The notes beneath the pieces are model-generated. The model was not told where the DNA came from and did no database searches. It was given only the letters and a program-made list of their open reading frames with translations. A DNA stretch of 64,000 bases, taken from Achromobacter xylosoxidans. Lineage in GTDB: Bacteria; Pseudomonadota; Gammaproteobacteria; Burkholderiales; Burkholderiaceae_B. The stretch lies in assembly GCF_014490035.1 (NCBI RefSeq), contig NZ_CP061008.1, forward strand, positions 5,394,001-5,458,000, in the 5' to 3' direction. Made by a program: the position numbers and the translations under genes. This document shows, piece after piece, positions 18,435-25,995 of the stretch (the stretch's first letter is position 1; the number at the start of each line of letters is the position of its first letter).

Positions 18435-19598
18435 ATGAATTTCAACCTTTCGGAAGAGTACCAGGCGTTTGCAGATAGCGTCGCGCGATTCGCGCAGGAC
18501 AAATTGGCTCCTGGAGCGCTGGAACGGGCCCACTCCAATCAGTACCCCTGGGAAACCGCGGCGCTGCTGGCGGAACAGGGTTTGCTGGGCATTGTTTTTC
18601 CCGAGGAGGACGGAGGCCAGGGCGGCACCTTGATGCACGCCGTGCTTGCGATCCAGCAAGTGGCGCTGGCGTGTCCGAAAAGCGCGGATATCGTGCAGGC
18701 GGGCAACTTCGGACCTATCCGCACCTTCGTCGAGTATGCCAACAAGGAACAGAAGGCCCGCTTTCTCCCTGACCTGCTGTCTGGGAAGAAACTGATTTCG
18801 CTAGGCATGACGGAGCCGGGCGCCGGCTCCGCGGTGACCGACTTGAAAACATCGGCGGTGCTCGACGGAGACCACTACGTCGTCAATGGCAGCAAGGTTT
18901 TCTCCACCCACAGTCCCGACGCGGAGCTCTTTCTTGTCTATGTGCGGTTCGGCCCTGGCGTGGAAGGCATCGGGTCCATCCTGATCGAACGAGGCGCGCC
19001 GGGTTTCGAGATAGGAAAGCCCTCAAGCTTCATGAACGGAGAGCAGTGGTCTCAGCTTTACTTCGAGCATTGCCGGGTGCCGAAGGAAAATCTGCTGTTG
19101 GGTCCGGGCGGCTTCAAGAAGCAGATTTCCGGATTCAACGTGGAACGGCTGGGCAATGCCTCGCGCGCGCTGGCCCTGGGAAGGTACGCCTTCAACATGG
19201 CCAGAGACCATGCCACATTGCGCAAGCAGTTCGGCCGCGAGCTGTGCGAGTTCCAGGGCTTGCAGTGGAAGTTTGCCGATATGTGGATGAAGCTCGAGCA
19301 AGCTCAGCTGCTGCTCTACAAGGCCGCTCTCGAAGGCGAGCAAGGGCTGCCCTCGGCGCAAAGCACCGCCATGGCGAAACTCGCCTGCAATATGGCAGGC
19401 TGGGACACATCCAATGATGCCATGCAGATCATGGGTGGAATGGGTTTCAGCCAGGAAGCATTGGTAGAGTATTGCGTTCGCCGGACCCGCGGCTGGATGA
19501 TCGCGGGCGGGTCCATCGAAGTACTGAAGAACCGAATTGCCGAGGGTATTTTTGGCCGCTCGTTTTCCCAGCGCGCGCCCAGAGCCTCGCATCAATGA
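18435..19598 (+). CDS. Acyl-CoA dehydrogenase
   Basis: This 387-residue FAD-dependent acyl-CoA dehydrogenase has the N-terminal helical FNLSEEYQAFADSVARFAQDKL. It also has LGMTEPGAGSAVTDLKTSAVLDGDHYVVNGSK for FAD/substrate binding, FGRELCEFQGLQWKFADM, and the C-terminal QIMGGMGFSQEALVEYCVRRTRGWMIAGGSIEVLKNRIA. It introduces a 2,3-double bond in a CoA thioester. The next gene, an acyl-CoA synthetase, overlaps its stop by 4 bp (ATGA), so the two are translated together and should act on the same CoA ester. Confidence 0.93.
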   Translation: MNFNLSEEYQAFADSVARFAQDKLAPGALERAHSNQYPWETAALLAEQGLLGIVFPEEDGGQGGTLMHAVLAIQQVALACPKSADIVQAGNFGPIRTFVEYANKEQKARFLPDLLSGKKLISLGMTEPGAGSAVTDLKTSAVLDGDHYVVNGSKVFSTHSPDAELFLVYVRFGPGVEGIGSILIERGAPGFEIGKPSSFMNGEQWSQLYFEHCRVPKENLLLGPGGFKKQISGFNVERLGNASRALALGRYAFNMARDHATLRKQFGRELCEFQGLQWKFADMWMKLEQAQLLLYKAALEGEQGLPSAQSTAMAKLACNMAGWDTSNDAMQIMGGMGFSQEALVEYCVRRTRGWMIAGGSIEVLKNRIAEGIFGRSFSQRAPRASHQ

Positions 19599-21691
19599 GA
19601 GTACGCATGTCCATCATCGAGCATTCCGAGCAGTTGATCAGCCAGGCACTTTTGCATCCGCGCAGCATCGCATTGGTGGGCGTATCGGATGATCCCGGCA
19701 AGACGGGCGGCCGCCCCCTGCAATTCCTGCGGCGCTCGCGGTTCGCAGGAAAGATCTACCCCATCAATCCGAATCGCGATCAGGTCCAGGGTGAACAGGC
19801 TTGGCCCAGTCTCAGTGCCTTGCCAGAGGTGCCGGAGCATGTCTTCATCCTGTCCTCCACCGATACGGTGCTTCCCGCCGTCAGGGAATGCGCGGAACTC
19901 GGCGTGAAGCAGGTGACCATCCTGGCGACGGGTTTCTCGGAATCCGGAGAAGAAGGCTGCCAGCGCGAACGGGAACTTCGCGACTTTGCGCAAGCCTCGG
20001 GCGTCAGGATCCTGGGGCCAAGCAGCCTGGGCGTCGTCAATCCCCACAACGGCCTGGTCCTGACCGCGAACGCCGCGTTCGCGGAACCTGACCTGCCCAA
20101 GGGAAACCTGTTCGTCGCCTCGCACAGCGGCAGCATGATCGGAGCCCTGGTTTCAAGAGGCAAGGCGCGCGGCGTGGGTTTCGCCGGCCTGGTGTCCGTC
20201 GGCAGCGAAGCGGATTTGTGCGTGGGAGAAATTTGCCAGGCGACACTCGACGATCCGACGATCGCGGGCTACGTGCTCTTTCTTGAAAGCCTGCGTCACG
20301 GAGACAAATTGAGAGCATTCGCCGCCGAGGCCGCCCGCCGGGGCAAACCCGTGATCGCCTATAAATTGGGCCGTTCGAACGCCGCGGCGGAAATGGCCGC
20401 CACGCACACTGGCGCCCTGGCGGGCGAGGACGACATTGCGGACGCGTTCCTGAAAGACCTGGGCGTGGTCCGCGTCGAGATGCTGGAAACCCTCTTCGAG
20501 GCTTTGCCGCTGGCAAAAAGAATGCCCGCGCCTGATTCCCGCGCCAAACGGGTGGGCGTGGTTGCCACGACGGGCGGCGGCGCCGCCATGGTCGTCGATC
20601 AACTGGGCATTCGGAACGTGACCGTGCAGCCGCTGTCCGAAGCCACGCAGCGCAAGTTGAAAGAGGCACAGATTCCCGGCTCCGCCGGCCGCGTGCTGGA
20701 CCTGACCTTGGCAGGAACGAAGTACGAGGTCATGAAGAAGGCGCTGCAGATCATGCTGGAAGCGCCGGAATTCGACCTGGTGGTCGCGGTCGTGGGCTCA
20801 TCCGCAAGGCTGCAGCCTGAACTGGCCGTCAAACCCATCCTGGAATTCACCGGCGCGGACAAGCCTCTAGCCGTGATGCTGGTACCCGACGCCCCCGAAG
20901 CTCTGGGCACGCTGACGCGTGCAGGCATCCCCTGCTTTCGCACGCCAGAGACGTGCGCTGACGCCATTTCCTCGGTGTTTGCCCGACGGAAACTCTCTAC
21001 CGCCGCCGCGGCCGGATCGCCCCAATTGGCGCAAGCGCAGGCCCTGAGCGAGGCGCAAGCCTATGACGTGCTGGACCGCTTGCAGGTGCCTCATGCCGAC
21101 TACGCAATCTTCCCATTGAACGGCCAGATCCCGACGCTGCCTTTCGAGTATCCAGTGGTGGCCAAGCTCTGTTCGGCGGAAATTCCCCACAAGACAGAAG
21201 TAGGCGGCGTCGTGCTCAACATTCAGGATCCCGCGCAGCTGTCCCGGGCCTTCGAAACGTTACGCACGAATCTGCGGCAGAAAGCGCCGCAGCTCGTGTG
21301 CGAGCACGTGCTGGTTCAACCTCAGTTGCAGGGAATGGCAGAGGTATTGATCGGCTACCGGGTCGACCCCGATGCAGGGCCCATCGTCATGTTGGCCGCC
21401 GGAGGCGTCTGGGCTGAGGTCCTGCGCGACAGGAGCATCCGCCTGGCGCCGGTATCGGTCGAAGGCGCACGGGAAATGATCGAAGAGATCCGAATCCTGA
21501 AAACCGTATCGGGTTTGCGCGGCAAACCAAAGGGTGACCTGGAGGCCCTGGCACACGCCATCTCCAAGCTGTCCATGCTCGCGCAACGACCCGAACTGAA
21601 GCTACGGGAGGCCGAAGTCAACCCGATGCTGGTGTTGGCCGAAGGACAAGGCGTCCTGGCCGTGGACGCCCTGGTCATGCAAAGCGCGTGA
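19595..21691 (+). CDS. Acetate-CoA ligase (ADP-forming)-like acyl-CoA synthetase
   Basis: This 698-residue fused alpha-beta NDP-forming acyl-CoA synthetase starts with a CoA-binding domain (ALLHPRSIALVGVSDDPGKTGGRPLQFL) and a ligase-CoA region carrying the phospho-His loop (AATHTGALAGEDD). It ends with an ATP-grasp domain (YPVVAKLCSAEIPHKTEVGGVVLN... EVNPMLV). It activates a carboxylic acid to its CoA ester with ATP. I chose ATG 19595, which overlaps the stop of the previous gene as ATGA; ATG 19607 is an alternative. The substrate is unknown. Confidence 0.9.
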   Translation: MRVRMSIIEHSEQLISQALLHPRSIALVGVSDDPGKTGGRPLQFLRRSRFAGKIYPINPNRDQVQGEQAWPSLSALPEVPEHVFILSSTDTVLPAVRECAELGVKQVTILATGFSESGEEGCQRERELRDFAQASGVRILGPSSLGVVNPHNGLVLTANAAFAEPDLPKGNLFVASHSGSMIGALVSRGKARGVGFAGLVSVGSEADLCVGEICQATLDDPTIAGYVLFLESLRHGDKLRAFAAEAARRGKPVIAYKLGRSNAAAEMAATHTGALAGEDDIADAFLKDLGVVRVEMLETLFEALPLAKRMPAPDSRAKRVGVVATTGGGAAMVVDQLGIRNVTVQPLSEATQRKLKEAQIPGSAGRVLDLTLAGTKYEVMKKALQIMLEAPEFDLVVAVVGSSARLQPELAVKPILEFTGADKPLAVMLVPDAPEALGTLTRAGIPCFRTPETCADAISSVFARRKLSTAAAAGSPQLAQAQALSEAQAYDVLDRLQVPHADYAIFPLNGQIPTLPFEYPVVAKLCSAEIPHKTEVGGVVLNIQDPAQLSRAFETLRTNLRQKAPQLVCEHVLVQPQLQGMAEVLIGYRVDPDAGPIVMLAAGGVWAEVLRDRSIRLAPVSVEGAREMIEEIRILKTVSGLRGKPKGDLEALAHAISKLSMLAQRPELKLREAEVNPMLVLAEGQGVLAVDALVMQSA

Positions 21692-21707
21692 CCTGCATGG
21701 ATCGCTG

Positions 21708-22628
21708 TCAGCAATCCGGCAACAGGGGCCGGGTCGCTGCGGCTTCCGACAGAATCCAGTCCCGGAACAAAGTTATCTTCCGGGCTTCGCGACGGACCTT
21801 GGGTCGCAGCAGGTAGAAGGAAAGGCCTGTTCTTACCGGCTGCTTGAACGGATACAGCAGGCTCCCTTCTTCGATGTCCCCCATCAAGAGCGCCACCTGA
21901 CCGATCGCCACGCCCAGGCCGTCCATGGCGGCCTGCCAGGTCAGCACCGAGCTGCTGAAATTCATCTGGTGGGTATCGGCAATATCAGCCAAGTGCCCGT
22001 GCGCCTTTGCCCACATCTTCCACTCCCCCTTGGGCCGATAGTGCGAAACCAGTAGCCGCGTGCGCAGGATGGCTTGGGGATACGCGGTTTCCGGAGCATG
22101 CTTTCTCAGAAACGCGCTGCTGCAAACCGGCTCGATGATGTCGTCGAACAATAGATCGGCTTCGGTGTCGGGGTTGCCGCCGCTACCCAACTGGATGCTG
22201 AAATCAATGCGGTCCCGCTCGAAATCAATGTCCTTGACCAGATTGATGATCAGGACTGAAAACTCTGGGTATTTCTTCTGGAAGCTTTCCAGTCGCGGGA
22301 TCAGCCACTTCGCGGCAAACGTCGTATAGGTATGCACGCGTATCTTGTTGTCGTTGCCCTGCTCCATGATGCTATGGGTCGCATCCGCGATCTGGTCGAA
22401 GGCCGGAATGATCCGCTCTCCGAGCTCTTCCCCGATATCCGTCAGACTGATGCCCCGCTGTTCGCGCCGGAACAGCTTTACCCCCAGATACTTCTCCAGC
22501 ACGTCCAGCTGCTTGCTGATCGCCGACTGGCCGACGTGAAGCTCCTTGGCGGCCTTGGTCAGACTCTTGGTGCGCGCGACGACATAGAACGCGCGCAGAG
22601 GATTCATGGGGGGAATTTTCTTTGACAT
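21708..22628 (-). CDS. LysR-family transcriptional regulator, GcvA-like
   Basis: This 306-residue regulator has an N-terminal winged helix-turn-helix (PLRAFYVVARTKSLTKAAKELHVGQSAISKQLDVLEKYLGVKLFRR) followed by a two-lobed effector-binding domain. Wording such as AKWLIPRLESFQKKYPEFSV is typical of the GcvA subgroup. It is convergent with the acyl-CoA synthetase gene and is the only regulator in the cluster. It probably responds to a pathway intermediate and acts at the 16.6-16.9 kb divergent region. Confidence 0.93.
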   Translation of the reverse strand: MSKKIPPMNPLRAFYVVARTKSLTKAAKELHVGQSAISKQLDVLEKYLGVKLFRREQRGISLTDIGEELGERIIPAFDQIADATHSIMEQGNDNKIRVHTYTTFAAKWLIPRLESFQKKYPEFSVLIINLVKDIDFERDRIDFSIQLGSGGNPDTEADLLFDDIIEPVCSSAFLRKHAPETAYPQAILRTRLLVSHYRPKGEWKMWAKAHGHLADIADTHQMNFSSSVLTWQAAMDGLGVAIGQVALLMGDIEEGSLLYPFKQPVRTGLSFYLLRPKVRREARKITLFRDWILSEAAATRPLLPDC

Positions 22629-22943
22629 GGAATGACTACTGACGATTCACATGGAATGGACGGCCCGCCCAGCTATCGTGAAAAGGTCAGAGACGCGCAT
22701 GCGATCCGTACCGGCCATGGAGCGCGTTGCGCCCGGCACTTTGCGAGTGGTTCGCATTTTGTCTCCGTGAGTTTTGTTTTGCATGGCGAGCACGAATCAT
22801 ACACAGGGGCCCGGAGTCTTTCGTCGTCTCCCCTCTTGAGGTCCGCCCCATGACTTTCCGGCGCAGGTGCGCTGCCGCCAGCAAGCGTGCAAATGCAACA
22901 TTCTTGGCTCGCTGCCTGTCCACGATCGGATGAAGCAAGCGAC
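22629..22943. other. Intergenic stretch without a supported gene
   Basis: This stretch lies upstream of the LysR gene and before the terminator at the island boundary. Short open frames exist on both strands but show no ribosome site or recognisable motif. The LysR promoter should lie near 22630-22700. Confidence 0.4.
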
Positions 22944-22980
22944 AAAAAGCCCGTAAGAAATGGATTCTTACGGGCTTTTT
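22944..22980 (-). terminator. Hairpin terminator at the left island boundary
   Basis: An A5, GCCCGTAAGAA...TTCTTACGGGC, T5 structure forms a strong terminator on either strand. On the chromosome before integration it would have stood just downstream of tRNA-Leu, whose 3' end is mirrored by the repeat 23 bp away. The right end carries its own analogous hairpin at 46355-46393. Confidence 0.85.
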
Positions 22981-23002
22981 ACTTTCCAGGCGTATGCCTG
23001 GA

Positions 23003-23034
23003 ACAAATTCTTGGTGCGACGGCGAAACTCGAAC
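23003..23034. other. attL: partial copy of the tRNA-Leu 3' end
   Basis: Compared with the tRNA end at 46416-46448, this copy lacks one C and has one A/G change. The shared sequence starts ACAAATTCTTGGTG and runs through the T-arm side of the tRNA to CTCGAAC. Upstream, a CCAGG-CCTGG mini-hairpin is also matched at both ends. Confidence 0.85.
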
Positions 23035-23069
23035 CACATAGGTAAATTCTACCGGTTAGCGGCGAAACC

Positions 23070-23091
23070 CACTCAAAAACATACTCAAATT
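23070..23091. promoter_or_regulatory. Putative integrase arm-binding boxes, left end
   Basis: Two copies of a CTCAAA-core box (ACTCAAAAAC and ATACTCAAAT) stand in direct orientation 36 bp inside attL. The same boxes occur three times inside attR. Shared boxes close to both att sites are expected for arm-type binding of a tyrosine integrase; this role is inferred. Confidence 0.45.
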
Positions 23092-23404
23092 TCGCTGTCT
23101 GGCCGCTTCTTCGTTGCCAGAGCGACTCGCTACAGGGCCGACCTCTTCAAGACAACACCGCCCTCTAGTTGCCAACTGCCAAAGTTATTTTGTTGTTGAT
23201 CCGACACGGCAGCCAGCCCTAAGCTGGTTTTAGCACGCCAGGGCTCAGCCCTCGGCGCGCCCCTCAACCAGCGCCGCAACGCTGCCAGAAAGACGACTGC
23301 CTCAACGGCAATCTGCACTTTCCGCCTCTCCCCATTCGTCCATTGAGTGCCCCTGATGTCCCTGGGCGGCTTCGTTGCGCGCACCTGAAACGAAGGATTG
23401 TGTC

Positions 23405-23914
23405 ATGCCCAACATACCCAGCACCGTAACCTCGACCGCAGAGGGCTTCCAGCCCGCCTTCGCTCGCGTCGCGCAGAACGGCGACTTCGATTGTGCCTTC
23501 GCGTGCATTGCGAGCATCACAGGGAAGCCGCTTGCAGAGGTCCGCGAGCTCGCAGTGAACCGGTTTAAGCATCCCGCGCATGGTCCCTACTGGATCACCG
23601 AAGACCTGATTGCCGGACTTCTGGCGCACTACGGCTGGGTTGCCACGGTCTACAAAGAGGTAAGCAAGCTGGCGGATGTCCCGGATCTGGCCATCCTGAT
23701 GGTGGACTACGACCCCGACAAGGAAATCGGCCGTCACCTGCTGTTCCACCGAGCGTCGGCGAGCCACTCGCCAAAGACCGTCATTGCCTACATGGTTGAC
23801 CCTGCATACTGGATCGAGACGTCCGCGCATGTCCGAACCGACCTCAAGCCGCTTAGCGCGGCCTGGTACATCGGCGTGCATCCCATGGCCACGAAAAGCG
23901 CCGCCGGCAAGTAA
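23405..23914 (+). CDS. Hypothetical protein, C39-like cysteine peptidase fold suspected
   Basis: The 169-residue product has FDCAFACIASITGKPLAEVRELAV, in which a Cys at the head of a helix matches the C39/papain-like pattern. Later HLLFHRAS and VIAYMVDPAYW could supply the His and Asp. No signal peptide is present. The ATG at 23405 follows GAAGGA with good spacing, so the longer frame was rejected. It ends next to the XRE gene on the opposite strand. A peptidase or an inactive relative is a guess from motif order only. Confidence 0.65.
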   Translation: MPNIPSTVTSTAEGFQPAFARVAQNGDFDCAFACIASITGKPLAEVRELAVNRFKHPAHGPYWITEDLIAGLLAHYGWVATVYKEVSKLADVPDLAILMVDYDPDKEIGRHLLFHRASASHSPKTVIAYMVDPAYWIETSAHVRTDLKPLSAAWYIGVHPMATKSAAGK

Positions 23915-23916
23915 AG

Positions 23917-24144
23917 CTAGGGGGTGACCAGCTCCGCCATCGTGACATCGAGTGCGGCGGCGATGCGTTCGATGTTGGCGATCGATAGATTGCGTTCGCC
24001 GCGTTCCACAGAAGACACGTAGTTCGGATGCAGGCCCGCCCTTTCAGCCACCTGCTCCTGAGTTAGCTGCTTCTCTTTGCGAATGCGGCGCATGTTCGCG
24101 GCAAACAACACCTGCGCATCACACTTTTGCATTGGGTTAGACAT
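23917..24144 (-). CDS. XRE-family helix-turn-helix regulator
   Basis: This small regulator of 75 residues has a Cro/CI-type HTH: NMRRIRKEKQLTQEQVAERAGLHPNYVSSVERGERNLSIANIERIAAALDV. The frame is open to 24183, but that start would fall inside a long inverted repeat, so ATG 24144 (MSNPMQKCDAQ) is preferred. It is divergent from a lipoprotein gene, with an operator-like palindrome between them. It probably represses itself and that gene. Confidence 0.88.
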   Translation of the reverse strand: MSNPMQKCDAQVLFAANMRRIRKEKQLTQEQVAERAGLHPNYVSSVERGERNLSIANIERIAAALDVTMAELVTP

Positions 24145-24179
24145 GCCGAAGTTTTTCTTATCCCTCCCCCTCACTCCAC

Positions 24180-24232
24180 ACACTTTGGGTTTGGTTTTGG
24201 TACATTTAGCTTCGCAACCAAACTCAAAGTGT
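24180..24232. promoter_or_regulatory. Operator-like 17-bp inverted repeat upstream of the XRE gene
   Basis: Arms 24180-24196 and 24216-24232 (ACACTTTGGGTTTGGTT and its complement with one mismatch) enclose a 19-bp spacer. The region lies between the divergent XRE and lipoprotein genes. Such a dyad is expected for a dimeric XRE regulator bound over overlapping promoters. Confidence 0.6.
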
Positions 24233-24255
24233 TATTTTTCACTCTTAATCTCGAT

Positions 24256-24735
24256 ATGCAGACCAAACGACAAACTTTCAGCAGACACCGCGCACGCAAT
24301 GCGGCCCTCACCCTCGCAGGAATATTTGCAGCCCTTCTCACGACAGGCTGCGGTGCGGCGGCACCAGGCAATGCGGAAGCCAAGAACTTCCTTGAAGGTC
24401 GATTCTCTGGCTGCCCTTTGTGGACCATTTCGAACGCCAGGAAGATCGACAGCGTCCAGCGGGGCGACAAGTACCAACTCGATTACGAAGCCACCCTGAC
24501 GATCCGTGAAGACTTCGCCCGCAGTACTTACGCCAGCGTTCGCGGATTCGTTGACGACCCTCGCAACAAGCCTTGCATGGGTGAGATGGGCAATGTTGTC
24601 GCGGGCATGGCGGGCGCAGTGAACCCGCAAACGCGGCAAACCGTCCTGCGAGGCGCGGTGCTGCTGATCCAGTCCGAACAAGGCTGGCGGCTACTCGGAC
24701 GTCCCCAAGAAGAATTCGTCATGCCGGGCCGTTAG
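24256..24735 (+). CDS. Putative lipoprotein
   Basis: This is a 159-residue exported protein with a basic N-terminus (MQTKRQTFSRHRARN), a hydrophobic core and the lipobox LLTTGC near residue 30, so it should be lipidated. The mature part starts GAAAPGNAEAKNFLEGRFSGCPLW and has no motif I recognise. The longer open frame from 24127 would bury the lipobox, so ATG 24256 was chosen. It is expressed divergently from the XRE gene and may be under its control. Confidence 0.75.
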   Translation: MQTKRQTFSRHRARNAALTLAGIFAALLTTGCGAAAPGNAEAKNFLEGRFSGCPLWTISNARKIDSVQRGDKYQLDYEATLTIREDFARSTYASVRGFVDDPRNKPCMGEMGNVVAGMAGAVNPQTRQTVLRGAVLLIQSEQGWRLLGRPQEEFVMPGR

Positions 24736-24775
24736 CTGTCTGGCCAGCCCCGTACTCAATCCTAAGGAATTCGAA

Positions 24776-25138
24776 ATGCACACCTACGCGTTGGCTCTAC
24801 TTCTAGCACTATCTAGCCCGGCAGCACTTGCGGGCGCTACCGGCAAATACGTCAAGAAGGGTGGCGTACTCACGGTCAAAGAAACCACACAGGGCGTCGA
24901 GTTCGCCTTCAACACCAACGTCGGCACCCACGTTTGCAGCTTGGGAGAAGAGGAGCCGCTATTCGCCCGTCCGATTGACGGTTCACGGGCGGCGTGGTCT
25001 TCGGAAGATCCGGCCGATCAGTGTGTAGTGCTCTTGAACTTTTCCAATCGCGCCGTCCAAGTCACCACGAAGGGATGCGATAGCTACTGCGGCATGAACG
25101 CTGCCGGGTCCATGGCGGGCAAATACAGCCAGAAATAG
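24776..25138 (+). CDS. Small exported protein of unknown function
   Basis: This 120-residue protein has a cleavable signal peptide (MHTYALALLLALSSPAALAGA) and a mature domain that contains four Cys, in THVCSL, DQCVVL and GCDSYCGMN, probably forming disulfides in the periplasm. AAGGA precedes the ATG. It follows the lipoprotein gene by 40 bp and is closed by a strong terminator, so the two form a small operon. Confidence 0.72.
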   Translation: MHTYALALLLALSSPAALAGATGKYVKKGGVLTVKETTQGVEFAFNTNVGTHVCSLGEEEPLFARPIDGSRAAWSSEDPADQCVVLLNFSNRAVQVTTKGCDSYCGMNAAGSMAGKYSQK

Positions 25139-25163
25139 CTGCTTCGAGCAGCTGCATTCACTG

Positions 25164-25196
25164 CAAGAGCCAAGGTTATGCACCTTGGCTCTTTTG
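25164..25196 (+). terminator. Rho-independent terminator
   Basis: An AAGAGCCAAGGT...ACCTTGGCTCTT stem is followed by TTGCTTTCTC. It ends the lipoprotein/exported-protein operon 25 bp after the stop. Confidence 0.85.
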
Positions 25197-25241
25197 CTTT
25201 CTCGGTGTCCAACATTCCTTGCCTATCAAAAGCGAAGACTC

Positions 25242-25560
25242 ATGGAAAAACTTCAATGCTGCACTTCATCATCGACCACAGAACGCCGGGGCCTACGTAT
25301 TCCGCTCGGCCAGGTCGTGGCAACCCCTGGCGCGTTGGGTCTATTGCAGCGCGCGAACCTGAATCCATTCCAGATGCTATTGCGCCACCGGTCTGGTGAT
25401 TGGGGTGACGTGCATCCGGAGGATGCCTTAGCCAACGAGGCTGCGGCGATACATGGCCACCGCTTCATATCTACATATGAAGCAGCGGGGCGAGCGACTA
25501 TGGATCATCACCGAAGCCGATCGGTCCTCCACGACGCTCCTGCTGCCAGGGGAGTACTGA
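25242..25560 (+). pseudogene. Frameshifted gene, 'ITEADRS' small conserved island protein
   Basis: The first frame reads LGQVVATPGALGLL...RSGDWGDVHPEDALANEAA up to about 25480. The +1 frame then continues ERLWIITEADRSSTTLLLPGEY and stops at 25558-25560. I recall both halves from a small protein common on plasmids and integrative elements, where they occur in one frame. A single-base indel near 25470-25480 therefore seems to have split it. In the first frame the reading runs on through the next gene and creates an artificial fusion. Confidence 0.65.
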
Positions 25561-25562
25561 AT

Positions 25563-25928
25563 ATGGAGTCGAACCCGAACGCCGGAGAGTCGGTCACGCG
25601 GAACGCCCCGTTGCGTGATCTTCTCGCGATGCTGCACCTGTTCCCTGCCGCTGCGGATGGCCATATCGACGTTGCAGCGGTAGACCCCCAACTGCTGCTG
25701 ACGCTGGCCTCCCGTCTTGATCTCACGCTGGGCAGCTTGCTCCAAGGCATCGCGGGGATTGGCGCGTTACTCGCGAGTGTTCCGATGGAGGAAACAGGCG
25801 AGGCCGTCGAAATTAGGCGCACCATTCCAAGCGTCGGCGCGCTGCTCGCCGATCTTGGAGAAGTGCTCATCTACGCTTACGAACTTTCCCTTGCTTGTCA
25901 ACCGAACTTGGCCGATTACGCGCCTTGA
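25563..25928 (+). CDS. Hypothetical protein
   Basis: This is a 121-residue acidic, Leu/Ala-rich protein starting MESNPNAGESVTRNAPLRDLLAMLHLF. It is probably helical and shows no signal peptide or known motif. It starts 2 bp after the stop of the frameshifted gene, so it looks like the next gene of that operon and not its C-terminal part, although both share a frame. Its function is unknown. Confidence 0.55.
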   Translation: MESNPNAGESVTRNAPLRDLLAMLHLFPAAADGHIDVAAVDPQLLLTLASRLDLTLGSLLQGIAGIGALLASVPMEETGEAVEIRRTIPSVGALLADLGEVLIYAYELSLACQPNLADYAP

Positions 25929-25995
25929 TCAGCCGCTTCAACGTCCGGCTTCCCGCCGTCACTCACGCGCACAACCAGAGGGTTTCACTCCAATC

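Noticed and set aside
22632..22853. 73-codon plus-strand ORF upstream of the LysR gene
   Set aside because: It lacks a ribosome site and motif and lies in the expected LysR promoter.
25717..25995. N-terminal extension of the cargo recombinase
   Set aside because: The extra 93 codons overlap the preceding gene in another frame. ATG 25996 gives a normal recombinase start.
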